Program-made: the position numbers and the translations under genes
DNA from: Arenibacter sp. F26102
GTDB taxonomy: Bacteria > Bacteroidota > Bacteroidia > Flavobacteriales > Flavobacteriaceae
Assembly (NCBI RefSeq): GCF_023015865.1
Contig: NZ_JALKBC010000016.1
Coordinates: forward strand, 1 to 64,000
DNA: 64,000 nucleotides
Reading direction: 5' to 3'
Notes under the pieces: model-generated
Told to the model about the DNA's origin: nothing
Database searches by the model: none
What the model saw: only the letters and a program-made list of their open reading frames with translations
Shown: in pieces, positions 8,480 to 17,052 of the stretch
Layout of the letters: every line of letters begins with the position of its first letter
How positions within the stretch are numbered: the stretch's first letter is position 1

Positions 8480-10609
8480 ATGAAATCAAGACTATTCCTA
8501 GTACTCTTTATCTTTCATTTTTCCGTTGGGTCTTATGCCCAGGAAACCAAGTTTTATCAAGACATAGCTATTATCCATGGGAATGCCGAAGGGCTTCCCC
8601 AGGGAAACATCGATCACATATCAATAATTAATAATACGCCATTGGCAACAACCTCTTCCGGACAATTTGAATGGAAGGGTGCCACATGGTCCTCCAATAA
8701 CATTGCTTCAAAATCTGTAGCCCCTCCTAGTTTTAAAGGTCTACCTGAAAATTCCGGCATGGTCCTGAGCTGGGCAACTTATGGCAATACTACCTATGTA
8801 GGTTGTGAAAATGGACTTTATGTAAAAACTGGAAAAAATAAATGGCAACAGGAACTCCCCTATGACGAAAATTATAGTTGGGCCTTGAAAGAGGTCGCCG
8901 CCTTGACGGTAGACTCCTATAACCGTCTTTGGTTCGGTTCCAAGGAAGGAATTGGTCGCTTGGACAAAGGGAACTGGAAACTGTTTACCGGTAAAGAAGG
9001 AGTTCCCTACAATCATTTTACAACTGCGGCTTCCGGCCCAAATGGGAAAGTCTGGTTTGGCACCGAAAATGGAGCCTTCAGGGTAGAAAACAATAACTTT
9101 TTCTATAGATCTAACCGCAGATGGTTACCGGATAACTATGTAAATGATATTGCCGTGGATATGGAAGGCACGGCTTGGATCGCTACCAAGAACGGCATTG
9201 CCCAAATTATTTCCATGGAAATGACCTATGCCGAAAAAGCGACCCATTTTACAAAACAGGTAGAGGACAGACACAACAGGATGGGATTTATTTGTCAAAA
9301 CCATCTTTCGGAACAATTCAATATCAATACCAGTCAGTTGGCCATCTCGGACAATGACGGACAGTACACTGCCATGTACGGGGCCGCCCAGGCATTTAGA
9401 TACACACTCACCAAAGACCCAGAGGCCCGCGAATTGGCCAATAGAAGCTTTTATGCCTTAAAATGGTTGGTAGACATCACCTATGAACCCGGATTTCCTG
9501 CCAGGGTAATCATCCCTGTAGATTGGCATGAACCGGTAAATGAGCAATACAATAGAGAATACAATCGCCGAAATCAGGCAAAAGACCCCTTTTGGAAAGA
9601 TATTTTTCCCCGCTTCCCCCTAAGTGATGATGGCAATTATAGATGGAAATGCGATACCAGCTCGGATGAACTGGCCGGACATTATTTTTATTATGGCATA
9701 TACCACGATTTAATTGCGAAGACCAATGAAGAGAAAGAGGCCGTTAAACAAGTAGTCGCCGATATAACCGATCACCTTATTCGGCACGGTTTCAAATTGG
9801 TGGATTATGACAAAAAACCAACCCGTTGGGGGAGTTTTGATCCTGACTATTTTAATTCTATTTGGGGCTGGGATCAACGCGGATTAAATGCCATGATGAT
9901 GCTTTCCTTTTTAAATGTCGCCTCCCATGTAACCGGAGATCCCATTTATGAAGAGGTGGCCGAAAAGCTGCGTGAAGAGGAAAATTATGATATCTACGCC
10001 ATGCATGCCAAAGAATTTTTCCCGCCTGAAAATGCTGTTCCTTGGGACAACAATCTAGGCCTAATGAGTCTTTATGGCCTAATAAATTACGAACAGGATC
10101 CGGAAAGGTTACTTATGTACCGTATTGCCCTGGAAAATGCCTGGTTGCATATTAGCAAACAGAAAAATGCCTTTTGGGACGGACTCTACGGTGCTATGGC
10201 CGGTTTTTTTACCCATAAAGTGGATGAAGGTTTTTTTAAGCCCGAAGAGTTGTTTATTGAAAATCCATTATTTGCAAAAGCTACCATTGACAGGTATTAC
10301 AAAAGTAGTTTGGATACCCGATACATGACGGAAACCTTGCAACGAATTCCCATGGATCTAATAGGCTATGATATGGACAACACCCACCGTTTGGATATAC
10401 AATTAGACCCTACACCGGGCCAAGCCACAGATATGGGATGGGGCAATGACACTTATGCCCTCCCAATAGACGAAAGGGGCCACGTAAGATTGGATAGGGA
10501 TGCCTTTGTTCTTCACGATAACGAAGGTAATGGATACGCGGAACACGAAGGAACCTTTTATCTCCTACCCTATTATTTGGCGGCCTACCATAAGCTGATT
10601 GAACCATAG
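8480..10609 (+). CDS. Exported beta-propeller plus all-alpha domain protein, paralogue of the first gene of the operon
   Basis: The frame is open from 8426 inside the previous gene, but ATG 8480 begins a typical SPI signal peptide (MKSRLFLVLFIFHFSVGSYAQ), giving 709 residues. The N-terminal ~270 residues carry Reg_prop-like blades (LWFGSKEGIGRL, VWFGTENGAFRV, AWIATKNGIAQI). The linker EMTYAEKATHFTKQVEDRHNRMGF aligns with the first paralogue. The helical half has SDNDGQYTAMYG (~290), TSSDELAGHYFYYG (~393), DYDKKPTRWGSFDPDYF (~441), PWDNNLGLMSLYGL (~521) and LLPYYLAAY (~695). The first paralogue is a lipoprotein while this one has a cleavable signal, so the two may occupy different sites. The start is 10 nt after the DUF3748 stop, so it is clearly co-transcribed. 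The enzyme class is not recognised. Confidence 0.75.
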   Translation: MKSRLFLVLFIFHFSVGSYAQETKFYQDIAIIHGNAEGLPQGNIDHISIINNTPLATTSSGQFEWKGATWSSNNIASKSVAPPSFKGLPENSGMVLSWATYGNTTYVGCENGLYVKTGKNKWQQELPYDENYSWALKEVAALTVDSYNRLWFGSKEGIGRLDKGNWKLFTGKEGVPYNHFTTAASGPNGKVWFGTENGAFRVENNNFFYRSNRRWLPDNYVNDIAVDMEGTAWIATKNGIAQIISMEMTYAEKATHFTKQVEDRHNRMGFICQNHLSEQFNINTSQLAISDNDGQYTAMYGAAQAFRYTLTKDPEARELANRSFYALKWLVDITYEPGFPARVIIPVDWHEPVNEQYNREYNRRNQAKDPFWKDIFPRFPLSDDGNYRWKCDTSSDELAGHYFYYGIYHDLIAKTNEEKEAVKQVVADITDHLIRHGFKLVDYDKKPTRWGSFDPDYFNSIWGWDQRGLNAMMMLSFLNVASHVTGDPIYEEVAEKLREEENYDIYAMHAKEFFPPENAVPWDNNLGLMSLYGLINYEQDPERLLMYRIALENAWLHISKQKNAFWDGLYGAMAGFFTHKVDEGFFKPEELFIENPLFAKATIDRYYKSSLDTRYMTETLQRIPMDLIGYDMDNTHRLDIQLDPTPGQATDMGWGNDTYALPIDERGHVRLDRDAFVLHDNEGNGYAEHEGTFYLLPYYLAAYHKLIEP

Positions 10610-10655
10610 ACAGCCATATTGGTCATAGCGATGTGTCGATTTAAAGCATAACACA

Positions 10656-11205
10656 ATGCATCGGCCATTTATAATAGTATTGTTCATTGTTCCACTGGGT
10701 AATGGTTATGGCTACCCTCAGAATGGCAGCACCTTTGTTATAGCCTATAGAGGTGTCCATAGCGGGATTCCGGAAAACTCTTTGGCCGCCTATCAGTAAA
10801 CTATTGACCTGGGATGCGATTTTGTGGAAATCGATATAAGGACCACCAAGGATGGTGAATTCGTAAGTGTCCATAATGCCACCATTGATGCCTATGTTGT
10901 GTGACAGAAAGGAAAGGTAAAGGACTACACCTTGTCCCAAATGCGCACCATGGACATTGGAATAAAAGTGGACGAAAAATGGCGCAATACCAAAATACCA
11001 ACCTTGGAGGAAATCCTAGTCTTATGCCAAGGCAAGATTGGGATATATCTGGACCTAAAGGAAGCAGATCCCAAGGCCCTGATCCCAATAATTAAAAAAA
11101 TGGCATAGAGAATGGCAAAAACTACTTAAGCTTGGGGTAGACGGGATACAAACTGATCAACCTGAAGCTTTAATTAAATTCCTTTCTTCCCAGGAAAATC
11201 GCTAA
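10656..11205 (+). pseudogene. Decayed glycerophosphodiester phosphodiesterase (GDPD) gene
   Basis: From ATG 10656 the frame reads a signal-peptide-like start, then FVIAYRGVHSGIPENSLAAYQ, DLGCDFVEIDIRTTKDGEFVSVHNA, and TKIPTLEEILVLCQGKIGIYLDLKEADPKALIP: the GDPD catalytic core. The usual H-R-G-x-x-x-x-x-P-E-N motif has Tyr where the first His is expected. The frame is broken by TAA after AAYQ, TGA after DAYVV, and TAG at about 11104. A frame-shifted C-terminal piece, LKLGVDGIQTDQPEALIKFLSSQENR, ends at 11205. The middle third of a normal ~300-residue enzyme is missing. It lies directly behind the propeller operon and was probably its fourth gene. Confidence 0.88.
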
Positions 11206-11668
11206 TTATTTTTTCAAAGATTTCCTAAAAATATGAACTTGGCCAAGTCAATTACCTCAGGGCAAACCTGCCTGCCAACTATGGCAGGCTAACCCCCCTC
11301 CCAAGGAGGGGAATCTTTTTAGATTAAATAATATTGGCACCTAACTAATTCCCTCCCCTTGGGGGAGGGTTAGGGAGGGGTCCTTTGGGAAGGCCTGCCC
11401 CGCATTTTGGTGGGAGGCTAGCCTGCCTGCCGCAGGCAGGGGGTGTGTTTTATTCCCATGAACTCCAATCTTCCCCCTAGGCTCGGGTTTGCAATCCCTT
11501 CTGTCTCCTCCGCTTACCAGCGAAGGATCCACCTTCCCTTATGCTTCGACTCCGCTCAGCACAGGCCCAAGGGAAGGAGCTATTTTATTATCGTTCATTC
11601 AAAATTCTTATTGAAGTCCTCCCCCGGACCCCCTCTTTTCAACACTAATACAATAGATTATATTTGTA
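11206..11668. repeat. Repeat island 3 between two GDPD remnants
   Basis: Contains CCTGCCTGCC/GGCAGG palindromes (about 11268-11290 and 11413-11441), module B copy 2 (hairpins 11295-11311 and 11351-11369) and module C copy 2 (11494-11580, with 11527-11580 identical to 1747-1800). No gene is seen. The cluster lies exactly between the two GDPD relics, as if insertion or recombination among repeats accompanied decay. Confidence 0.8.
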
Positions 11669-11728
11669 ATACAAACCGATCAGCCCGAAGCCTTGATCAA
11701 ATTTATTTCCTCAATAGAAAACCAATGA
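11669..11728 (+). pseudogene. C-terminal fragment of a second GDPD copy
   Basis: The frame starting at 11669 reads IQTDQPEALIKFISSIENQ and stops at 11728. This nearly repeats the C-terminus of the first remnant (IQTDQPEALIKFLSSQENR, ending 11205) with several substitutions. Only about 20 residues are recognisable; bases just upstream no longer read in frame. It suggests a tandem GDPD duplication whose second copy was almost wholly deleted. Confidence 0.75.
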
Positions 11729-11734
11729 CCCCAA

Positions 11735-12193
11735 TTAATCACAGCCTTCTTTCCTTCTGGTATCGATCAAATAAATAATTTTCCAGCTACCCTGTTGGTT
11801 GAAGAGTTGAAAGGAATTTACACCACAATGGCTTAAGGTATCATTCACCCAAAATTCGTAGGACGTCCATGCATTCGCCATGGAGCCATCAATTTGAATA
11901 TTGTAATTCAGGATTCTTTCTTCAAATTTTGTCGTGGCTGGTATGGACACGATCGATTTAAGAAAATGAGCGAAATTTTCGGTTTTCACTTCCTCAGTAC
12001 CCTGCGCATTTTTTCCAATGGTCTGCATCACAATATCCTTGGAAACCGTTTCTTTTATGGCCATTGAATCCTGTTGATGAAAGGCTTCAAAAAAAGCATC
12101 AATCGTGTTTTTTACCAACACCTCTCCCCCATTCTGAGCCTGCATAACAGAGGCTAACATAAAGACCAAAAAGAATGACCAAATTTTATTCAT
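11735..12193 (-). CDS. Exported NTF2/SnoaL-like domain protein
   Basis: The 152-residue protein has an SPI signal peptide (MNKIWSFFLVFMLASVMQAQ). It then shows the cone-shaped NTF2-like pattern: VKNTIDAFFEAFHQQDSMAIKETVSKDIVMQTI (helices then first strand), and ILNYNIQIDGSMANAWTSYEFWVNDTLSHCGVNSFQLFNQQGSWKIIYLIDTRR (the curved sheet). Family members bind small ligands or act as lyases or isomerases, but catalytic residues are too variable to assign a reaction. It points away from panB and its 3' end meets the GDPD relic, so it is monocistronic. Confidence 0.75.
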   Translation of the reverse strand: MNKIWSFFLVFMLASVMQAQNGGEVLVKNTIDAFFEAFHQQDSMAIKETVSKDIVMQTIGKNAQGTEEVKTENFAHFLKSIVSIPATTKFEERILNYNIQIDGSMANAWTSYEFWVNDTLSHCGVNSFQLFNQQGSWKIIYLIDTRRKEGCD

Positions 12194-12302
12194 TTGTAGT
12201 GCACATGGAAGTCAAATAAAAATAATCAAAAAAAACAAAAAGTTGAAACAACTTTAATTTTTGGAACAAATCATTACTTTTATCCCACCTAAACCAAAAT
12301 AA

Positions 12303-13121
12303 ATGTCCGCTGCCAAAAAAGAATACAAAAGAGTTACCGTAAAATCTCTCGTTGACATGAAAAAGAACGGAGAGAAAATATCCATGTTAACGGCTTATGA
12401 TTATTCTATGGCCAAAATTGTCGACGCTGCCAACGTAGATGTAATATTAGTGGGCGATTCTGCCAGTAATGTGATGGCCGGACATGAAACTACTCTACCT
12501 ATTACCTTAGATCAAATGATTTACCATGCCTCTTCTGTAATTCGTGCAGTAAATAGAGCCCTGGTAGTGGTTGATATACCCTTTGGAAGTTATCAGAGCG
12601 ACCCTAAAGAGGCGTTGCGATCAGCAATCCGAATAATGAAGGAAAGTGGTGCCCATGCCGTAAAAGTTGAAGGTGGACAGGAAATTAAGGAATCGGTCAA
12701 GAGAATTTTAAATGCGGGCATACCGGTAATGGGACATTTGGGCCTAACACCACAATCCATTTATAAATTTGGCACCTATACTGTTAGAGCTAAAGAGGAA
12801 GAAGAAGCACATAAACTTATTGCAGATGCCAAACTTTTGGAGAAAATGGGCTGTTTTAGCATTGTTCTTGAAAAAATTCCCGCCAAATTGGCCAAGGAAG
12901 TAGCAGAAAGCGTCTCCATTCCGATCATAGGTATTGGCGCAGGAAATGGTGTGGACGGCCAAGTATTGGTAATACACGACCTATTGGGAATTACACAAGA
13001 ATTTAATCCAAGGTTTCTAAGGAGGTACCTCAACTTATATGAAGAGATGGGCAATGCCATTTCACAATATGTCGATGACGTAAAAACAAGGGACTTCCCA
13101 AGTGATGAGGAGCAATACTAA
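12303..13121 (+). CDS. panB: 3-methyl-2-oxobutanoate hydroxymethyltransferase
   Basis: First committed enzyme of pantothenate (CoA) synthesis; it transfers a hydroxymethyl group from methylene-THF to alpha-ketoisovalerate. The 272-residue length and sequence fit the family: [46 protein letters not shown] (metal-binding Asp in VGDS), [29 protein letters not shown], and the C-terminal [21 protein letters not shown]. The start ATG at 12303 follows an AT-rich leader without Shine-Dalgarno. The RluA-type gene follows 84 nt downstream on the same strand and may be co-transcribed. Nothing is missing. Confidence 0.97.
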   Translation: MSAAKKEYKRVTVKSLVDMKKNGEKISMLTAYDYSMAKIVDAANVDVILVGDSASNVMAGHETTLPITLDQMIYHASSVIRAVNRALVVVDIPFGSYQSDPKEALRSAIRIMKESGAHAVKVEGGQEIKESVKRILNAGIPVMGHLGLTPQSIYKFGTYTVRAKEEEEAHKLIADAKLLEKMGCFSIVLEKIPAKLAKEVAESVSIPIIGIGAGNGVDGQVLVIHDLLGITQEFNPRFLRRYLNLYEEMGNAISQYVDDVKTRDFPSDEEQY

Positions 13122-13205
13122 ACTTGTTTTATTAGTATTCCCTATAATTTATGCCATTTCCTTTAGGGATTTTGGCCTTTGAACCAGAAAATTAATTCAA
13201 CCTAG

Positions 13206-13904
13206 GTGTCCACAAAAATAATTTCTACCCCAGAGAATCTTCAGGTACTATACGAAGACAATCACCTTATAGCCGTTAACAAAAGGGCTGGCGATATTGT
13301 ACAAGGGGATAAAACTGGGGACACTCCCTTGAGCGAGGTTGTAAAACAATATATTAAAACAAAACACAACAAACCTGGTAACGTATATTTGGGGGTAGCG
13401 CATCGGTTGGACAGACCAACGACAGGGATCGTGGTCTTTGCCAAAACCTCAAAAGCACTACCTAGACTCAACAAATTATTTGCCGAGAAGGATGCCCAAA
13501 AAACTTACTGGGCCGTGGTCAACAAAATGCCCGAAAAGGAAAATGGCACCCTGATCCATTGGTTAAAGCGCAATACGAAACAAAACAAATCCTACGGCCA
13601 TAAAAATGAGGTGCCTGATAGCAAAAAGGCCATTCTGGACTATAAGGTCATTAAGAGCCTGGATCGTTATTTTTTATTGGAAATTGACTTGAAAACGGGT
13701 AGGCACCATCAAATAAGAGCACAGTTGGCTGCCATAGGGTGTTCCATTAAAGGTGATTTAAAATATGGATCGGACCGAAGCAATAAAGATGGAAGTATCC
13801 ACTTGCACGCAAGAAGTCTTTCCTTTGTTCACCCCGTAAAAAAAGAAATGCTAAAGATTATTGCCCCGCCTCCGGAGGACAGTGTATGGGATGCATGTAC
13901 GTAA
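13206..13904 (+). CDS. RluA-family RNA pseudouridine synthase
   Basis: Isomerises uridine to pseudouridine in rRNA or tRNA. The start codon is GTG at 13206; 232 residues. The catalytic motif is HRLDRPTTGIVVFAKT with Asp69, followed by YWAVVNKMP and the C-terminal LKTGRHHQIRAQLAAIGCSIKGDLKYG, all typical of the RluA/RluC/RluD group. No N-terminal S4 domain is present, so it resembles the short RluA/TruC-like forms; the specific target base cannot be told from sequence. It lies between panB and a DUF4252 gene on the same strand. Confidence 0.93.
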   Translation: MSTKIISTPENLQVLYEDNHLIAVNKRAGDIVQGDKTGDTPLSEVVKQYIKTKHNKPGNVYLGVAHRLDRPTTGIVVFAKTSKALPRLNKLFAEKDAQKTYWAVVNKMPEKENGTLIHWLKRNTKQNKSYGHKNEVPDSKKAILDYKVIKSLDRYFLLEIDLKTGRHHQIRAQLAAIGCSIKGDLKYGSDRSNKDGSIHLHARSLSFVHPVKKEMLKIIAPPPEDSVWDACT

Positions 13905-13960
13905 ATTTTCACTACTTTTACTAGTGGCATGTTCCTAATTCCAACATAAAATATATTTCC

Positions 13961-14485
13961 ATGGGCAAGACAACACTATTTATTCTGAGTATGATGATAT
14001 TGGTCTCCTGTGGAAGTTACAATTCCATTGATACCTTTTACGAAGCCCATAAGAATGACAACCAGGTTACCGCCATCCGCGTACCCCATTTTATGATATC
14101 TCTTTTAAGTAATATTTCCCCAGAAATAAATACATTGATAGGAGACACCAAAGATTTAAGATATATGCAGTTTCCTGTAGAAACTCCTGCAAAGGCCGAT
14201 TTCCTGAACAAGCAAATGAACGGAATTACCGGAAATTCCTTTATCGAGATTTTTCGTAAAAACGATGATTTAAAACGTTCCGTGGTTTCTATAAGGGAGC
14301 GAAAAAATTCGGTCAAGGAAATTTTAATATTCAACAACAATAACAAAACTGGATCATTCCTGTATTTCAATGGTGATTTTGACCCAGTTAAGGTACGGGG
14401 GATGGCAAAAAACAATGAGTTTGAAAAACTTACCGAAAGCTTGGTCAAGGAATATAATCCAAATACCCCCTCTATAAATAACTAG
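13961..14485 (+). CDS. DUF4252-like lipoprotein
   Basis: 174 residues with a lipoprotein signal (MGKTTLFILSMMILVSC, Cys17). The body alternates predicted strands and helices and carries TAIRVPHFMISLLS, LRYMQFPVETPAKADFLNKQMNG and SGSFLYFNGDFDPVKVRGMA-like segments seen in DUF4252 proteins of Bacteroidota. In this phylum such genes often sit beside sigma factors or anti-sigma genes; here none is adjacent. Function is unknown. It begins 57 nt after the pseudouridine synthase and converges with the EamA transporter gene, whose stop is 5 nt away. Confidence 0.7.
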   Translation: MGKTTLFILSMMILVSCGSYNSIDTFYEAHKNDNQVTAIRVPHFMISLLSNISPEINTLIGDTKDLRYMQFPVETPAKADFLNKQMNGITGNSFIEIFRKNDDLKRSVVSIRERKNSVKEILIFNNNNKTGSFLYFNGDFDPVKVRGMAKNNEFEKLTESLVKEYNPNTPSINN

Positions 14486-14490
14486 TATAT

Positions 14491-15351
14491 TTATTTGTAA
14501 GACCGCACACTCTCTATAACTACGGAACTTAAAATTAGTATTCCGCCCATTACCGTAGTCCAGCTGGGAATTTCCGATAGAAAAACTATACCGATCAAAA
14601 TACCATATATAGGTTGTATACTACTTAAAATACTCACCGTAGTAATGCTAAAGTGTTTAAAACAATTTAGGAACAAGGTGTGTCCAATGGCAGTAGTAAA
14701 CAAGGCCAAAGTTAACAGAGCCGGCCATTGATCACTTATGGCCTCAACATTATAAATTAAAAAAACAGGGGCCAATACAAATCCCACTATGCCCGTCTGG
14801 TAGGTCATCATCATGGACCCATTGTAATGGGCCGCCCTGGACTTTAATATAATATTCCTGATAGCGTACGCCAGTGCCGAAAAAACACCCAGACCCACAG
14901 CAATAATATGGGAATTGCCCGTATCAAAATCTGGTGCCAACAAATAAATACCGCCCAATACCAACAGCCCCAAGACAAAGTGAATTCTTTGGAAGGACGT
15001 TTTTAAGATCAACGGTTCCAATAATGCCGTTATTATGGGATAGGTAAACATAGATAACATACCTATTGCGACATTGGAAAGCTGCAGGGCATAAAAATAG
15101 GTCAACCAGTGTACCCCCATAAGAATTCCACCTAAAAAAAGTATTGGCCTATCCCTTTTCGCAATAGGGAACGATATTTTTTTCCATTTACAGTAGAGCA
15201 GCAAAAACAAAAATGCCAAACCCGCCCTACTGGCTATAGTCACCGGTACCGGTAATTGAACATATCTCCCCAGAGCTCCGGAAGTACTAATAAATAACAT
15301 GGCCAGATTAATCTCCAGCAGATGGTTAATGTGTAGGCTTTTACTTTTCAA
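14491..15351 (-). CDS. EamA/DMT-family inner-membrane transporter
   Basis: 286 residues with about ten hydrophobic helices in two similar halves, the EamA duplication. Recognisable segments are MLFISTSGALGRYVQLPVPVTIASRAGLAFLFLLL in the first half and YNGSMMMTYQTGIVGFVLAPVFLIY through SILSSIQPIYGILIGIVFLSEIPSWTTVMGGILILSSVVIES in the second. Family members export or import small metabolites (amino acids, nucleotide sugars and others); substrate is not predictable. It is encoded 9 nt downstream of the TPR-like gene on the same strand, so the two are probably co-transcribed, although no functional link is evident. Confidence 0.9.
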   Translation of the reverse strand: MKSKSLHINHLLEINLAMLFISTSGALGRYVQLPVPVTIASRAGLAFLFLLLYCKWKKISFPIAKRDRPILFLGGILMGVHWLTYFYALQLSNVAIGMLSMFTYPIITALLEPLILKTSFQRIHFVLGLLVLGGIYLLAPDFDTGNSHIIAVGLGVFSALAYAIRNIILKSRAAHYNGSMMMTYQTGIVGFVLAPVFLIYNVEAISDQWPALLTLALFTTAIGHTLFLNCFKHFSITTVSILSSIQPIYGILIGIVFLSEIPSWTTVMGGILILSSVVIESVRSYK

Positions 15352-15360
15352 GAATAAATT

Positions 15361-16905
15361 TTATCGGGTAACGGACAAGGCCTTTTCTTTTATAATCTGT
15401 GCTACAGGTTTATTTTGCAAATGACTTTCCAGCCAAGAGATAATATCCAAGTATAAAAAGGCACGCTTCTCATAGGGATGGTTCTCGTATTTTTTTAATT
15501 CATCATACAACTTCTGGAATTCATTGGGCAGCTCATGTGGAAAGATATCGCCCAAACGTCTTAAAAACTTGATCATTTCCTTTTGCACGGCATGTAGATC
15601 GTTCATTTTTAGTAAGAACTTATAGGTGCTTTTTAATTGCACTTCCAAATGATAGTCCATACCGGCTTCATAATGGGCTATAAGACTTAAAACCCGGGCA
15701 AAGCACATTAAGTCTTCACGCATTTTAAGGTTCTTGTTATTAATGATCCTTTTTAAATACTGAATACAGGTTTTGTTATCCCCATATCCAAAATATAGAC
15801 ATGCAATCTTATAGTACAACACCATAACATGATGCTGGTCTATCCTGTCCTTATGTTTATTGATTCCGTATTCTACGATTTTGACCAAATAAAGGCCCTT
15901 TTCAAAATTGCCCTCCAAGAAATGAAGGTTTAGTTTGTTTAAATTGATATACAGAAATGCTAAAGAGGCTATGTTGTCATTGTCAGGGAATTCCTTAGTG
16001 CTGACAATTTTTTCCAATTTCTCCAAGGTTTCCTTGAATTGGGAGCTATATTTTACATAAAATAAGGATTCCAATAAATAATGGTTTCCCTTTAAAAAGA
16101 ATACCGGGTTTAGATAGATCATCTCCTTATTCTCATAAAAAAGATCTACCCATTTACTGGAATACTTATAACAGGACAAAAAATCCTGGGTCAGAAAACT
16201 GTACCAAAGATGTGCCTTGTATAGCCAAAGCTTTTCCCTAAAGCCCAGGTCTTCCATCTTGTACTTTGGCATGTGCTTCTCAAAATATTTCTGAACTCTT
16301 TTAATATCATCATCGCTCCGTACATATCCTATTTTAAGCATTTGTCCATATAACTGTAGCGCTAGGTTGGATAATTTACTGGTAATTACGTTTTGTGCCG
16401 AAAGTTGTTTGGCCTGTACGGCCAGTTCATCTGCCCTATCCGGAATACTACGGGTAATATACTGGGTCTCGATCAACTTCTCAAATTCCACAATTTCATA
16501 GGCCACATTCTTTTCTTCATTCTCAATAGCGGTAGCCTTAGCCTTATCCAATATTTTAAGGCTTTGCTTATACAGCCCCTTTTGATAAAGAATGGTAGCA
16601 AAATCCAATTGTTCCCGAATCTGCACCCTAATGTTTTGATTCACGGGGTTTAATCTTAGACTCACCAAAATTTGTTTATATAGGTGGGCCTTAAGGTTGG
16701 AAAGCTGTGCCTTCTTTACAATACCATTTTCCAGTATTAATTTTTCATCATATACCTTAATTTTGTCCATTAAATTAAAAAGAGCAAGAAATTTGGCATC
16801 GGTATTCACCCCCAAGCGACCAACATACAATTTAAATTGTCGCTTCTCTGACTTGGATAGTGATTTAACCAGAACGAATAATGCATCTTTATGCGCATTT
16901 GTCAT
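15361..16905 (-). CDS. TPR-like helical repeat protein, conserved hypothetical
   Basis: 514 residues, no signal peptide and no membrane segment. The N-terminal MTNAHKDALFVLVKSLSKSEKRQFKLYVGRLG resembles a short regulatory head seen in Bacteroidota hypothetical proteins. The rest is a chain of amphipathic helices in pairs, for example FATILYQKGLYKQSLKILDKAKATAIENEE and FLYINLNKLNLHFLEGNFEKGLYLVKIVEYG, typical of TPR solenoids. A cytosolic scaffold or regulatory role is possible, but no partner is indicated. It is divergent from leuA, with about 150 bases between them containing the leuA promoter. Confidence 0.7.
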   Translation of the reverse strand: MTNAHKDALFVLVKSLSKSEKRQFKLYVGRLGVNTDAKFLALFNLMDKIKVYDEKLILENGIVKKAQLSNLKAHLYKQILVSLRLNPVNQNIRVQIREQLDFATILYQKGLYKQSLKILDKAKATAIENEEKNVAYEIVEFEKLIETQYITRSIPDRADELAVQAKQLSAQNVITSKLSNLALQLYGQMLKIGYVRSDDDIKRVQKYFEKHMPKYKMEDLGFREKLWLYKAHLWYSFLTQDFLSCYKYSSKWVDLFYENKEMIYLNPVFFLKGNHYLLESLFYVKYSSQFKETLEKLEKIVSTKEFPDNDNIASLAFLYINLNKLNLHFLEGNFEKGLYLVKIVEYGINKHKDRIDQHHVMVLYYKIACLYFGYGDNKTCIQYLKRIINNKNLKMREDLMCFARVLSLIAHYEAGMDYHLEVQLKSTYKFLLKMNDLHAVQKEMIKFLRRLGDIFPHELPNEFQKLYDELKKYENHPYEKRAFLYLDIISWLESHLQNKPVAQIIKEKALSVTR

Positions 16906-16990
16906 CGTAATAATAAAGGTTTAAATGATTGATAATCAGTGATTTATATACTACAAAAAGTTATTTAACGTTGTAAATGCCATTTTGCGA

Positions 16991-17023
16991 TTTGGACTAG
17001 AAAACATACTAGTATTATATTCG
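16991..17023 (+). promoter_or_regulatory. Predicted sigma-A promoter of leuA
   Basis: TTTG at 16991-16994 and TATATTCG at 17016-17023 (seven of eight positions of TAnnTTTG) are separated by 21 nt. Transcription would start near 17030, about 20 nt before the leuA ATG. Confidence 0.5.
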
Positions 17024-17052
17024 TATAGCGCACATAAAATTACGTAAATATA

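Noticed and set aside
4797-10609. Interpretation of the propeller proteins as hybrid two-component sensors.
   Set aside because: The Reg_prop-like blades suggest it, but no histidine kinase, receiver or DNA-binding domain follows; the C-terminal half is an all-alpha extracytoplasmic domain.
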